In this document: positions 9,214 to 18,934 of the stretch, piece by piece
How positions within the stretch are numbered: position 1 is the first letter of the stretch
How the letters are laid out: the number at the start of each line of letters is the position of its first letter
The notes under the pieces: generated by a model
Told to the model about the DNA's origin: nothing
The model's database searches: none
The model's input: only the letters and a program-made list of their open reading frames with translations
Made by a program: the position numbers and the translations under genes
Source: Anaerostipes sp. 992a
Lineage (GTDB): Bacteria > Bacillota > Clostridia > Lachnospirales > Lachnospiraceae
DNA: 64,000 nucleotides
NCBI RefSeq assembly: GCF_001940245.1
Contig: NZ_MJIG01000004.1
Span: 930,001 to 994,000 of the forward strand
Direction: 5' to 3'

Positions 9214-12174
9214 TTATTTCACTTTTACTGACTTTATGCTGCTCCATGCCCCATAGTATTTGGTCTTTCCTACTGTTTTATAGGATCGTATTTTAATATA
9301 ATAGGTTGTTTTACTTTTCCATCCGGATAACGTCTTTGTTCCTGTGCTCTTTCCATAAGACCGGCTTACCACATTCTTCTTAAAGTCCTTCCTCGTGGAA
9401 AGATAGATCTGATATCCGGTAACTGTACTATTTTTACTCCATGTAATCTTTATTTTCTTTTTTCCTGGAGAAGTGACTGATTTTATGGATGCCTTTTTCG
9501 GAATCACCTTAATCGTAATCTTCTTGGATGCCGCTAGATAATGTTCTGTCTGAGCTGCCTTTATGGTAATCGTCACGCTTCCATATCCCTTTATGGTAAC
9601 ATTTCCTTTGGACGATACGGTTGCAATCTTTTTATTCCCACTTGTATAGGTTAATTTCCCATCTCCGCTGGTCTTCGCCCCCAGAGAAAATGCTTTGCTT
9701 CCATAGGTTTTTGTATAAGAAGAAGCCTTGATGGTCTGTTTCTTTCTTATGGTATATGGTTTCCATGTCAGATTTCCTCCATAATTTTGTCGCAAAGCTT
9801 CTGTCGCTGTATTATCCTCTTTCGAATAATACACCGTAGCTGTCACCTCGCCAAATGCATCCTCCTCAATCTCTTCTGATATCTTTCCAGGAAAATAAAC
9901 GGAAGTCAAATGTGCATCTCCACAAAATGCACGTTCTCCAATATATTCCACTGATTTAGGAATGGTAATACTTTCAAGCTTCAACGCTGCAAATGCCTGA
10001 TAATCAATTCGTTTCAAACCATTGGGAAGAACCACCTCTGTTAAATTCACACACCCATCCAATGCATAATCTGGGATCTCCTCAATTCCCTCTTTTACTA
10101 CAACCTTTTTAATCGCATCATAATAATGCCTCCAAGAATGATCCCCTGGCGTTCTTGCTTTCCAATATCCATTTCCACTAATTGTCAATACTCCCGTTTC
10201 CTTATCAAGAGACCAGTACACATCTTCTCCACATTCTCCCTGCAGTGGAAATTCTTCCTCCTCTACTTCCCAAATCTTAGTCGGATATCCCAGCCATGTC
10301 GGACTCGTCCACCCTTTCTTTTCCTTGCGATAATAGATGGCAAAGTCATCTGCACAATTATAAAATGCATAATCCATGACTTCTTCCGGCGCATCCCCCT
10401 CAAAATATGCTTTCGATAAATGATTACAATCATAAAATGCATGCACGCCAATGTGATTCATTCCTTCTGGAAAAATAATGGATTGAAGACTGTCACAATA
10501 TGAAAATACAAAATCTTCTATAGTAGTGACTCCCTTTTCCAATGTTACGTCTATTAAACTTTCACATTGTGAAAATGTCCCATATCCAATTTCCTTAACG
10601 CTTCCCGGTATCCGTATTTCCGGCAGATTGGTACAAAGACAAAATGCTTCCTCTCCAATCGTTTTTACACTGCTCGGTATGTTGATGGTTACTAGTTTTC
10701 TACATACTTTAAATGCCCCATCTCCGATTGTAGTCAATTCTTCTGGTAAGATCACTTCTGTTATATTCTGGCAAGAAGCAAATGCCTGATCTTCAATCTT
10801 CTTTGCATTCTCATGGACGGTCACCGTTCCATTATATCCATCTGGACAAAATAATAATTCTGTCCGATCCTTATTATACAAAACCCCCTTATAAGATGCA
10901 TAATTTATGTTTCCCTCTGAAACAGAGATTTTCAGCATACTGCTATTCTCATCAAAAGCATTCTGCCCGATCTCCTCTACCTGATCGGGGATATCAATCT
11001 CGATTAGGGCATCACATTCGTAAAAAGCCATCGTTCCAATCGTCTTCACCTTTTGGGGAATCATAACATTTACTAGATTACCACAGGTATAAAAAGCTCC
11101 TGCTCCAATATCAGTAACACTGCTCAAGATTTCATAAGAAGTGTCCATCTTCCCGGGTGGATATACAACGATGGACGAACCTGCCTTATTATATAGAACC
11201 CCATTCAGCGTCTGAAAATTGGAATTCTCATCGGAAAGAACGACTTCTGTCATATTCACACAGTATGCAAAAATCCCCATTCCAATCGTCTTTACATTGG
11301 CAGGTAGTACAAAGTCCTTCAATTCCTCACAACGCTGAAAAGCAAAATCACCTATTTTCTCCACTCCATCTGGCAATACGACTTTTGACAGTTTATGACA
11401 TGCTGAAAATGTATGTTGAGGAATCACCGTAACTTTCTCTGGTATTTCCATTTCTGTCAGACTACCGCAGCTGGAAAATGTCCCTCCTTCTTCCCCACCG
11501 ATTTCCGTCACCGTATCCGGAATTTTGATTTCTTGCAAAGAAGAACATCCGGCAAAGGAATATGCTCCAATCTTTGTTACGTGCTTGGGAATATCAATCT
11601 TCTTCAGATTATCACAACTTTTTAGAAATTCTGATGGAATTTCTGTGATCTGAGATGGGAAAGTAATATCTTCCAGATTATCACAACTATAAAAAACCTC
11701 TTTACCGAGTTCCGTAGCATGCTCAGGAAGTGTTACCCTCGTTAATGTACTGCAATTTACAAATGCACTGTCTCCAATACTTTGTAATTGATCCGGCAGA
11801 TCAATGGTTTTTAAGCTTTGGCAATTCCAAAATGCTCTTTTCCCGATTTCTGTAACACTATCTGGTATATCCACTTTCTCCACGTTGAACATTTCTGTAA
11901 ATATACTATCTCCAATGTTTGTGATTCCCTCTTGAATCTGAATCTCCTTTACCTCTTCCTTATACTGCTCCCATGGAACAGATATATCAAGGTAATCGTT
12001 CATTTGTCCTGTACCGGTAATCTGTAAAACCTTCGTCTCTGTATCATAGGAACAGTAAATCTCCTCACCTAGTTCTCCCTTGATGGTTTCCGCTTTTGTA
12101 TCCGTTGCCCATAATAAAATGCCAGTGAGCAAAAATACCATACTGATGATTCCCCTTCTTACTTTTCTCTTCAT
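9214..12174 (-). CDS. Large secreted BspA-like leucine-rich-repeat protein
   Basis: This 986-aa protein has a signal peptide (about 1-29) and more than twenty LRR_5/BspA repeats in two blocks. The blocks are separated by a short region around 'YWSLDKETGVLTISGNG', which echoes the N-terminal 'YCSYDTETKVLQITGTG', so the protein looks like two tandem BspA units. It ends with the same Ig-like and FN3 domains as the next gene. Repeats follow the pattern 'IGxxAFxxCxxLxxIxIPxxVxx'. It begins 42 nt after the PASTA kinase gene and is followed 13 nt later by its paralogue. The Sec signal means it is probably exported independently of the T7SS. A cell-surface or adhesion role is inferred. Confidence 0.87.
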   Translation of the reverse strand: MKRKVRRGIISMVFLLTGILLWATDTKAETIKGELGEEIYCSYDTETKVLQITGTGQMNDYLDISVPWEQYKEEVKEIQIQEGITNIGDSIFTEMFNVEKVDIPDSVTEIGKRAFWNCQSLKTIDLPDQLQSIGDSAFVNCSTLTRVTLPEHATELGKEVFYSCDNLEDITFPSQITEIPSEFLKSCDNLKKIDIPKHVTKIGAYSFAGCSSLQEIKIPDTVTEIGGEEGGTFSSCGSLTEMEIPEKVTVIPQHTFSACHKLSKVVLPDGVEKIGDFAFQRCEELKDFVLPANVKTIGMGIFAYCVNMTEVVLSDENSNFQTLNGVLYNKAGSSIVVYPPGKMDTSYEILSSVTDIGAGAFYTCGNLVNVMIPQKVKTIGTMAFYECDALIEIDIPDQVEEIGQNAFDENSSMLKISVSEGNINYASYKGVLYNKDRTELLFCPDGYNGTVTVHENAKKIEDQAFASCQNITEVILPEELTTIGDGAFKVCRKLVTINIPSSVKTIGEEAFCLCTNLPEIRIPGSVKEIGYGTFSQCESLIDVTLEKGVTTIEDFVFSYCDSLQSIIFPEGMNHIGVHAFYDCNHLSKAYFEGDAPEEVMDYAFYNCADDFAIYYRKEKKGWTSPTWLGYPTKIWEVEEEEFPLQGECGEDVYWSLDKETGVLTISGNGYWKARTPGDHSWRHYYDAIKKVVVKEGIEEIPDYALDGCVNLTEVVLPNGLKRIDYQAFAALKLESITIPKSVEYIGERAFCGDAHLTSVYFPGKISEEIEEDAFGEVTATVYYSKEDNTATEALRQNYGGNLTWKPYTIRKKQTIKASSYTKTYGSKAFSLGAKTSGDGKLTYTSGNKKIATVSSKGNVTIKGYGSVTITIKAAQTEHYLAASKKITIKVIPKKASIKSVTSPGKKKIKITWSKNSTVTGYQIYLSTRKDFKKNVVSRSYGKSTGTKTLSGWKSKTTYYIKIRSYKTVGKTKYYGAWSSIKSVKVK

Positions 12175-12216
12175 TTTTTCTTCTCTCCCTTAATCTTTTT
12201 ACGACTCGCTCTGATT

Positions 12217-14172
12217 CTAATTCACCCAGTTCCACTCTTCCATATTATCATCGGAATTGCTTTTGGAACTTCCCTGTTGTTCTGTACTTCTGGAATTTTT
12301 GCTACTGCCACTGTCTCCCGTATTATTATTAGAACTGCTTGGACTGGACACTGGCCTTTTACCCAAGCTGATGACCAAGCGAATCACACTGTTTTTATCA
12401 ATTTTACTTCCGCCTTCTGCACTTTGACGGATCACAGTTCCTACCTCTGCTTCATTACTATAATCATGAGAAGTTTCATAGCGAAGCTTTGCATTTTTTA
12501 TCTTTACGATGGCAGTATCTTTTGCATTCCCAATGACATTGGGAACTGTTACCGGTTCGATTCCCTTGCTGACAACCACCATAATCTTTGTGTCCTCTTC
12601 TACTGTTTTCCCTTTTTTCACACTTTGGGAAAGAATTTTTCCCTTTTTTACTGTGTCAGAATAGCTCTGGGAAGACACCTGCATCGTCAGTCCTTTTTCT
12701 TTTAACAATATCCGGGCATCTTCCTGCTTTTTTCCAATAATGGATGGAACGATAATCTTTTTCCCTTTGCTGATTACCAGGTGAATCACGGTTCCACGTT
12801 TGACTCTGTTACCGGCTAAGATATCCTGCGAGATCACCTTCCCTCGTTTCACACTATTGGAGAATTTTCTCTCCTCTTTCAATACAAGAGAATCATTCTC
12901 CGCCTTCTCCTTTGCCTGATCAGAAGTCAGGTTCACAAAAGACGGAACCTTTGTTTTAAATCCTGCCTGGTATATGGCAACACCGCCCACCACCATAACA
13001 AGAAAAAACACAAGCATCCACAATCTCTTTTTATTCTTAACAAAATGGAGGGGCTCCTCTGAAATCTTCTTTCTTTCCCTGTCATTCTGTACATTGGTAC
13101 TGGTCTTCTCTGTTTTTTCCTGAAACAAATATACTGTATTCTCTTCCTTTTTCTCCGTTTTTTCTTGGGATTCTTTTTGCTGCCGAGCATCCATCTCCTT
13201 TTTCATCTCATCATATGGACGTACATCTGTGTTAAGAAAATCCTGTGATTCTTCTCCCAATATCTGCTCCAGAGCTTCTCTCATTTCTCTGGCACTTTGA
13301 TATCGATCAGCCGGATCATAGGCACACGCCTTTAATATAATGTTTCCCAACCGCCCTGCTGCATGGTACGGAACTGGAATGTTTTCTCCTTTTATACGCA
13401 CTGCAAGCGCTTGTTCTTTTTCATAATAATGGATTTTCTCTGGATAAGGAGGTAGAAATGGGGTACGATTCCAATTTAAGAATCGATATAATACAATCCC
13501 AAGAGAATAGATATCAGAAGTAAAACTATAGCTTTGTCCTTTGTATACCTCTGGTGCCATATAAGTATAGGTTCCTTTTTTCGAAAGCATGGACATGGTC
13601 TTTTCCATCTGCCTTGCTACCCCAAAGTCGCCTAATTTAAATTGTCCCAGATTGGAAACGAATATATTCTCTGGTTTAATGTCCCGATGAATAATGTTAT
13701 ATTGCTGGCATATCTCCAATGCTTTACATAGATCAATTCCTAATTGAAGCACCTTCGTAATCGTAAACTTCTCTTCTTCGATATACTCAAATAATGGAGT
13801 TAAAAGCTCCATGCGTATATAAATCTTCCATGCCATCTTTTTTTCCTGAGGAACAATCGCATGATCTTCATAGCTTACAATATTAGAATTCCCTTTTAGC
13901 TTAGACATTAATGCAAATTCTTCTGCAATATCCTTTGCGATTGCATAAAAGTATTCTCCTATGCTTTTCTCCTCTATACCATCATATCGAATGGATCTTA
14001 ATTCTGCCTGACTCTGCGGTATGTCGATCACCTTCAATGCAGCTTCATAGGAATGTCCAAATCTATCCTTTCGTATCATCTTATAGACCTTTCCAAACGA
14101 GCCTTCTCCTATGAAATGGGTAATCTTCCATCCGGCCCATATTCGATTCAAATCTTTTTGTATTTGGTGCAT
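12217..14172 (-). CDS. PASTA-domain Ser/Thr protein kinase
   Basis: This 651-aa PknB/PrkC-like kinase has a glycine loop GEGSFGKV (22-29), Lys47, HRDIKPEN and DFG. One membrane helix (about 382-402) is followed by three PASTA domains outside the cell (about 405-610, each with the pattern 'GxVISQ' or 'KGKILSQ' and 'VVVSKG'). A Ser/Asn-rich tail ends EEWNWVN. PASTA domains bind cell-wall fragments in studied homologues. It is the first gene of the series running down to the EsaB-like gene at 1-198, with a promoter candidate at 14221-14250. The N-terminus MHQIQKDLNRIW is shared with the other three kinases in the window. Confidence 0.92.
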   Translation of the reverse strand: MHQIQKDLNRIWAGWKITHFIGEGSFGKVYKMIRKDRFGHSYEAALKVIDIPQSQAELRSIRYDGIEEKSIGEYFYAIAKDIAEEFALMSKLKGNSNIVSYEDHAIVPQEKKMAWKIYIRMELLTPLFEYIEEEKFTITKVLQLGIDLCKALEICQQYNIIHRDIKPENIFVSNLGQFKLGDFGVARQMEKTMSMLSKKGTYTYMAPEVYKGQSYSFTSDIYSLGIVLYRFLNWNRTPFLPPYPEKIHYYEKEQALAVRIKGENIPVPYHAAGRLGNIILKACAYDPADRYQSAREMREALEQILGEESQDFLNTDVRPYDEMKKEMDARQQKESQEKTEKKEENTVYLFQEKTEKTSTNVQNDRERKKISEEPLHFVKNKKRLWMLVFFLVMVVGGVAIYQAGFKTKVPSFVNLTSDQAKEKAENDSLVLKEERKFSNSVKRGKVISQDILAGNRVKRGTVIHLVISKGKKIIVPSIIGKKQEDARILLKEKGLTMQVSSQSYSDTVKKGKILSQSVKKGKTVEEDTKIMVVVSKGIEPVTVPNVIGNAKDTAIVKIKNAKLRYETSHDYSNEAEVGTVIRQSAEGGSKIDKNSVIRLVISLGKRPVSSPSSSNNNTGDSGSSKNSRSTEQQGSSKSNSDDNMEEWNWVN

Positions 14173-14220
14173 ATTATTACATTTCTCCCCTGGTTATCCT
14201 GTCTTTTCTAACTTACTAAA

Positions 14221-14250
14221 ATTTTATCATTACCACTTGCTATCCGTCAA
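14221..14250 (-). promoter_or_regulatory. Predicted promoter for the kinase-BspA-essC operon
   Basis: On the minus strand TTGACG (14250-14245) and TAAAAT (14226-14221) are separated by 18 bp, with a TG one base before the -10 (extended -10). The predicted transcript would start about 40 nt before the kinase start codon at 14172. Confidence 0.5.
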
Positions 14251-14375
14251 TTCCTATCATTAAGTCAACTCTGACTTACTACCTTACTTTTCTTTTTCGT
14301 AAATAAACAAAATTCGCTCCAATATGTGCCATAAACTCCCTTATTGACACATATGAAAGCGAATCTTTATTCTTT

Positions 14376-14458
14376 ATTATACTCCCTGTATAAACATATC
14401 ATCTTTATCCCTTATAAAAATCCAAACTGTCATAATTGACCATTTAACTGTCATAATT
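14376..14458 (-). promoter_or_regulatory. LytTR-type direct repeats with downstream -10 box
   Basis: A 13-bp sequence, AACTGTCATAATT on the plus strand, occurs exactly twice (14425-14437 and 14446-14458), with starts 21 bp apart. On the minus strand this gives ACAGTTAAA and ACAGTTTGG with a 12-bp gap. That agrees with the general LytTR site (two 9-mers containing GTT, 12-13 bp apart), with one mismatch in the first. A TATAAT lies 40 nt further on (14381-14376). The -35 is weak, as for an activated promoter. Confidence 0.5.
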
Positions 14459-14505
14459 AGCTTACTGATACTGACAATGACCTCTTAATTCAAACCATCT
14501 ACCCA

Positions 14506-14535
14506 TGGACTTTCATTTTGTTATTATGTTATAAT
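14506..14535 (+). promoter_or_regulatory. Predicted promoter of the lipoprotein gene
   Basis: The -10 TATAAT (14530-14535) is preceded by TG at 14527-14528 (extended -10), with a weak -35 TGGACT at 14506-14511 and an 18-bp gap. It is 35 nt before the start at 14571. The rest of the 398-bp divergent gap holds the LytTR-type repeats and the promoter of the opposite operon. Confidence 0.5.
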
Positions 14536-14570
14536 ATATCCATCAAAAAAGAAAGCGAGGGGTTCTCAAT

Positions 14571-15839
14571 ATGAAAAACATAAAAACAATCTTACGCAGA
14601 TGCTTGAGCATCTTCTGTATTGCTATGTTATTATCCGGTTGTATTGTAACACAGGCAAAGCAGCCAGAAGATAATTCCCAGAAAACTGCTCCCATCTCAT
14701 CCAACCAGAAAACAACCTTAAATAACTACATGGATCAATTAAAATCCAAGAAACAGCATTCCACAAAACGCGAATGGATCATTTCTGAGGGGGCAAGTTT
14801 TGATACTGTAAAAACATACAAGCAGCTTCAAAGCAGCTTAAATGCTGATAAAAATATTATTGGATTTACCGTATCCTCCAAGGGACAGGTCCATTCGATC
14901 GATTTTACAAGTGTCGTCACTGGAACTTTATATTTGCTCGTGGCATCTTCAGAAAATAATGTGGGCACCTGTCGAATGACCATCATCGACAATACGCTCT
15001 CCGAAACATCAAATTTGGAAGACCTTTATCCGGATTATGGTTCTACGTGGTCTTTGGCCATGGAAAAGAATCATTCTTATACGTTAAAATTTACGGATAT
15101 CTCCAACTCTACGCCGGATGATGTTTATGCTTTTGTAGGCTGTATGATTCCATATCAGACAAATCGTGACCTTCTTTCCAGCTATTCCGATGGCAACTAT
15201 TCCATCGCATGCGGAAAAAACGTTACCACTGTAAAGCCAACCTACTGGAAGAAAAAGATCAGCAGTAAAGGACGACTGACCATCTGGGCGAAGGACTGCT
15301 TTTTCAGCAATCCGCAAAATGTAAAGGTAACTTTGCTAAACAGCTCCAAAAAAGCCGTTTCCCCTACAATCACCTTAAATGATCAGAAGGCTTATTTTGG
15401 GGTTTTAGGTGACAGAACCTATTACGTAAAGGTAGAATCTCCTACGCCGTTCTATGGTATTTATTGCAAGACTTCTTCCTACAGCTACAGTCCTGGAACC
15501 AAAAAATCCTCTGCCAAGACCATTAGCAAAGGATCCACGAAAAAAAGTACTCTAGGTGCCTCCACTTCAACGAGCAGTCACTGGTATAAGTTCACATTGA
15601 AGAAGAAAAGCAAGCTTACGATCAACTATACTGGCTACAGTGCTTATGGAAGCTCCATTAATATTACCATCTACAGCAAATCCGGAAAGAAGCAGATTTC
15701 TGCTAAGGTAAGCGGCAAACGGAACGTAGCTGCTACCAAGACGATTTCCGCTTCTAATGTACCAAAAGGCACTTATTATATCAAGGTTAGTAAAAACAGT
15801 ACAAAATCCAGTTCTGCTTACAGTTTGACATATAAATAA
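14571..15839 (+). CDS. Lipoprotein with pre-peptidase C-terminal-like beta domains
   Basis: This 422-aa protein has a lipoprotein signal with lipobox LLSGC (Cys about 24), so it should be anchored to the outer face of the membrane. The C-terminal ~110 residues (SSHWYKFTLKKKSKLTINY ... GTYYIKVSK) resemble the PPC-type beta-sandwich found in secreted clostridial proteins. The middle part may hold two more degenerate copies. The sequence is rich in Lys, Ser and Thr. It is the only plus-strand gene in the secretion island, separated by a divergent promoter region from the kinase at 12217-14172, and the LytTR-type repeats lie in that region. Function unknown. AGGGG lies 8 nt before the start. Confidence 0.82.
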   Translation: MKNIKTILRRCLSIFCIAMLLSGCIVTQAKQPEDNSQKTAPISSNQKTTLNNYMDQLKSKKQHSTKREWIISEGASFDTVKTYKQLQSSLNADKNIIGFTVSSKGQVHSIDFTSVVTGTLYLLVASSENNVGTCRMTIIDNTLSETSNLEDLYPDYGSTWSLAMEKNHSYTLKFTDISNSTPDDVYAFVGCMIPYQTNRDLLSSYSDGNYSIACGKNVTTVKPTYWKKKISSKGRLTIWAKDCFFSNPQNVKVTLLNSSKKAVSPTITLNDQKAYFGVLGDRTYYVKVESPTPFYGIYCKTSSYSYSPGTKKSSAKTISKGSTKKSTLGASTSTSSHWYKFTLKKKSKLTINYTGYSAYGSSINITIYSKSGKKQISAKVSGKRNVAATKTISASNVPKGTYYIKVSKNSTKSSSAYSLTYK

Positions 15840-15854
15840 TATCGGAATGCAACA

Positions 15855-15897
15855 GAGACCGGCACTCTAACTAAATCTTAGTTAGAGTGCCGGTCTC
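15855..15897. terminator. Bidirectional hairpin between convergent genes
   Basis: A perfect 19-bp inverted repeat (arms 15855-15873 and 15879-15897, 5-nt loop) lies between the convergent lipoprotein and kinase genes. T-runs on either side are weak, but the position and the GC-rich, uninterrupted stem suit a shared terminator. Confidence 0.7.
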
Positions 15898-15919
15898 ATT
15901 CATGAAAACTTTGGTTGTT

Positions 15920-18040
15920 TTAATCACTCCACCAGCTTCCGCCTCCATCGCTGGAGGAACCTCCACCTGAGCTTCCACCACCTCCAGAGCTACCTCCGGA
16001 AGAACTTCTCCCAGAAGAACTACTACCACCTGAGCTGCTTCCAGAAGAGCTGCTATTATTATAACTTGGCGTTGGTTCCGGCTCTGGTTCTTTACCAAGA
16101 CTAACTACCAGACGAATAATCTTATTCTTATCCGTCTTTTTCCCTGCAGCCACGCTTTGGCTGATCACTCGTCCTTCTGAAACAGAGCTACTATAATCAT
16201 AATGAATTTCATACCGAAGTTTTGCTTTTTTGATCTTCTTGATAGCTGTGCTCTTTTTATTACCTTCTACATCAGGCACCGTCACCTGTTCAATTCCTTT
16301 ACTTACTACAACCTCAATGGTACTTCCCTCTCCAGCCTTATTGGAAGCATCTGGCTTCTGGGAAATGATCCATCCCTTTTTCACGGTATCAGAGTATTGT
16401 CTGTCACTGATCTTTAGTACAAAACCTTCTTTTTCCAATAACTCCTTTGCTTTTTCCAGAGATTTCTTTTCAATGGAAGGAATTTCCTTTAATTCACCGG
16501 CGCTTACTACAACCTGAATGGCATCTCCTTTTGTCACTGTACTTCCTGGAATAGGATTCTGAGAAATGATATATCCTCGTTTTACCTGATCAGAGTATTC
16601 TTCCCTCATCTCTTTCAAAACCAGCCCATATTCCTTACCAGCTAATACCTGTCTTGCTTCTTCTACCGACAGGTTTTTAAGATTTGGTGTCTCCCTCTTT
16701 CTACTCTGGAAAAACATCACACATCCAGCCACAAGTGCCAGTATGATCAATACAAGTATCAGAATTTTCTTCTTTTTTCCAGAATCTTTTTCATCTTCCC
16801 TATACTCTTCCTGCTCACTCTCGGTTTCTTCCATTTCTTCTGTCTGAGTTAAGATCTCTGTCGCTTCCTCTGGTTCCGGTTGTTCCTCTGGTTCTGATTT
16901 GGCAACGGAGGTCTCCTCGACCATTTTGGTTTCTTCTGGTTCCGGTTGTTCCTCCACTTCCGGCTGAGAAGGAATATCCGTCTTCAGATTGCCAAATAGC
17001 GGATCGGTAAGCTCATAATCCAACTCTTCCTGTTTTGTCTCTTCCTGTTTGGATTCTCCTTTGGAGGATACTGCATAGGATAAGGCTTCTATCGCTGGTC
17101 CTTCCTCCTTTGTATACAAGTATCGACATTCTTCTGCCAGACATTCTTCCAGCTCCTGCCTCATATCTGCCGGATCCTGATAACGATCCTTAGGATCATA
17201 GGCGCAGGCTTTTAAAATAATTTCTGATAATCGCTCTGAAGCATTGCATGGCTTTGGAAATGGCATTCCATTCATTCGCTTAACATTGGCCATTCGCTTA
17301 TCCGATGGCCTTATTTTCTGTGGATACAGTGGAAGAAATGGGGCACGGTTGCCATTTAAGAATCGATACAGTACAATTCCCAGTGAATAGATATCCACTG
17401 TGGCATCATAATCCTTCCCCAGATAAACCTCTGGAGCCATATATGTATAAGTTCCTTTTTTGGATAATCCTGCAGTCGTCTTTTCAATCTGACGAGCAAT
17501 TCCAAAGTCTCCCAGCTTATACCTTCCAAAATCAGAAATAAACATATTTTCTGGTTTAATGTCCCGATGAATAATATGATATTTCTGGCATGTTTCCAAT
17601 GCTGCACAAATATCCATTCCCAGTCGGATGATATCGTGGTTGGTCATTTCATGTTCCTTTGCATAGGCATACAATGGTGTCAAAAGCTCCATTCGAATAT
17701 AAATATTCCATCCGATCTTATCCTCATGTGGCACTACTGCATGATCCTCATAGCTGACAATGTTGGAATGCCCTTTTAATTTGGACATCAATGTAAATTC
17801 CTCCACAATGTCTCCGACCACTCCATAAAAATATTCTGCGGCTTCATGATCGTCCATTCCGTCATTTCTCACTTCTTCAATCTCTGCCAGATTCTGTGGA
17901 ATAGACATGACCTTCATAGCAGCCTGGTAGGTATGTCCAAATTCTTCTTTGACAATCTTATAAACTTTCCCAAAGGCGCCTTCCCCCATGAGATGGTCGA
18001 TCTTCCATCCTTTCCATACCTGATCTAATTCCTGTTGCAT
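15920..18040 (-). CDS. PASTA-domain Ser/Thr protein kinase with Ser/Gly-rich tail
   Basis: This 706-aa kinase has GEGAFGKV, the catalytic Lys in AAMKVM, HRDIKPEN and DFG. A long acidic linker of Glu/Pro repeats (about 330-420) precedes one membrane helix (about 427-446), three PASTA domains, and a Ser/Gly tail of about 55 residues ending GGGSWWSD. The tail could span the cell wall. The close homologue at 32856-34925 shares the PASTA and Ser/Gly layout. It lies 100 nt downstream of the PP2C gene and has its own promoter candidate. Together with the phosphatase and the two FHA proteins it forms a local phosphorylation circuit. Confidence 0.92.
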   Translation of the reverse strand: MQQELDQVWKGWKIDHLMGEGAFGKVYKIVKEEFGHTYQAAMKVMSIPQNLAEIEEVRNDGMDDHEAAEYFYGVVGDIVEEFTLMSKLKGHSNIVSYEDHAVVPHEDKIGWNIYIRMELLTPLYAYAKEHEMTNHDIIRLGMDICAALETCQKYHIIHRDIKPENMFISDFGRYKLGDFGIARQIEKTTAGLSKKGTYTYMAPEVYLGKDYDATVDIYSLGIVLYRFLNGNRAPFLPLYPQKIRPSDKRMANVKRMNGMPFPKPCNASERLSEIILKACAYDPKDRYQDPADMRQELEECLAEECRYLYTKEEGPAIEALSYAVSSKGESKQEETKQEELDYELTDPLFGNLKTDIPSQPEVEEQPEPEETKMVEETSVAKSEPEEQPEPEEATEILTQTEEMEETESEQEEYREDEKDSGKKKKILILVLIILALVAGCVMFFQSRKRETPNLKNLSVEEARQVLAGKEYGLVLKEMREEYSDQVKRGYIISQNPIPGSTVTKGDAIQVVVSAGELKEIPSIEKKSLEKAKELLEKEGFVLKISDRQYSDTVKKGWIISQKPDASNKAGEGSTIEVVVSKGIEQVTVPDVEGNKKSTAIKKIKKAKLRYEIHYDYSSSVSEGRVISQSVAAGKKTDKNKIIRLVVSLGKEPEPEPTPSYNNSSSSGSSSGGSSSSGRSSSGGSSGGGGSSGGGSSSDGGGSWWSD

Positions 18041-18075
18041 CTTCTCTCTCCCTATATTCCTTTACTATACATTTC

Positions 18076-18104
18076 ATTATAAATAGCAATAATCCCTGAC
18101 GCAA
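18076..18104 (-). promoter_or_regulatory. Predicted promoter of PASTA kinase gene
   Basis: TTGCGT (18104-18099), a 17-bp gap and TATAAT (18081-18076) on the minus strand, about 36 nt before the kinase start at 18040. Confidence 0.5.
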
Positions 18105-18140
18105 GCCATATATTGCAGAATTTTCTCCTATTACGTAATA

Positions 18141-18914
18141 TTATTCCTCAACAAGGAACAGCTGTAATGTCACATTATCCTTTCCCCCATGATCCAGAGC
18201 AAGATTTAATAGACGATCCACTTTCTGCTTTTCCTCTATATTCAAACTAAGAACTTTTTCTATCTCCGCTAACTCTGCCATCTCCGTCAGACCGTCGGTG
18301 CAAAGGAGATATTGATCTCCTGCTTTGGCAGATACGATTTCTGATTGATATGGTTCTGGAAGTACTTCCTCCCCCTCTTCTTCCTGCATTCCCAGGAACT
18401 GATAGACCGCATGTCTGTCTGGATGGCGTGCCGCCTGCTCTTTGCTTAATACTCCACATTCCAGCAGCTCCTGCACCATATTATGGTCTTTGGTCATTTG
18501 CTTCAACCGTCCATTTCGATAGAGATACCCTCTGCTGTCTCCCACATTTTGAAAAAAAACCTGATCATTCTCCACAACCAATGCAGCATACGTAGTTCCC
18601 ACATTTCGTTTTCCGGCAAACTGAAGAATTTTTCCATTGGCAGATGTCAGAAATGCTTCCATAATTGTTCCAGAATCCCTCTCCTGTAGCATTTGGGCCA
18701 TCGTCTCTGCCGCCAGCCTGGAAGCAACTTCACCGTGCTCTTCTCCTCCCATGCCATCAAAAACTGCTGCAATCAGATTATTCGTTAATTCTGCATCATA
18801 CTCCCAGAAGAATACCCTGTCATCTTTTCGATAATGTCCATTTAAATATGCATTATCCTCATTGTTACGTCGTATGTGTCCTCCATGACTGATTAGATAT
18901 CCATGATATTTCAT
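18141..18914 (-). CDS. PP2C-family Ser/Thr protein phosphatase
   Basis: This 257-aa cytoplasmic protein has the metal-binding motifs of PPM/PP2C phosphatases: RRNNEDNAY near the N-terminus, VFDGMGGEEHGE, VGDSRGY, CTDGL and KDNVTL. It is close in size to Stp1/PrpC. The start at 18914 has GAGG 7 nt upstream; a GTG at 18920 overlaps that site. It should reverse phosphorylation by the local PASTA kinases. It follows the FHA/zinc-ribbon gene by about 20 nt and appears to be the last gene of the operon that begins with the WXG100 gene at 22368. Confidence 0.92.
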   Translation of the reverse strand: MKYHGYLISHGGHIRRNNEDNAYLNGHYRKDDRVFFWEYDAELTNNLIAAVFDGMGGEEHGEVASRLAAETMAQMLQERDSGTIMEAFLTSANGKILQFAGKRNVGTTYAALVVENDQVFFQNVGDSRGYLYRNGRLKQMTKDHNMVQELLECGVLSKEQAARHPDRHAVYQFLGMQEEEGEEVLPEPYQSEIVSAKAGDQYLLCTDGLTEMAELAEIEKVLSLNIEEKQKVDRLLNLALDHGGKDNVTLQLFLVEE

Positions 18915-18934
18915 ATCCACACCTCATCTGCTCT

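Noticed and set aside
15871-16098. A 75-codon frame rich in Val, Glu and Leu over the kinase 3' end
   Set aside because: It is a shadow of the Ser/Gly repeat codons of the kinase read in another frame, and it also covers the terminator hairpin.
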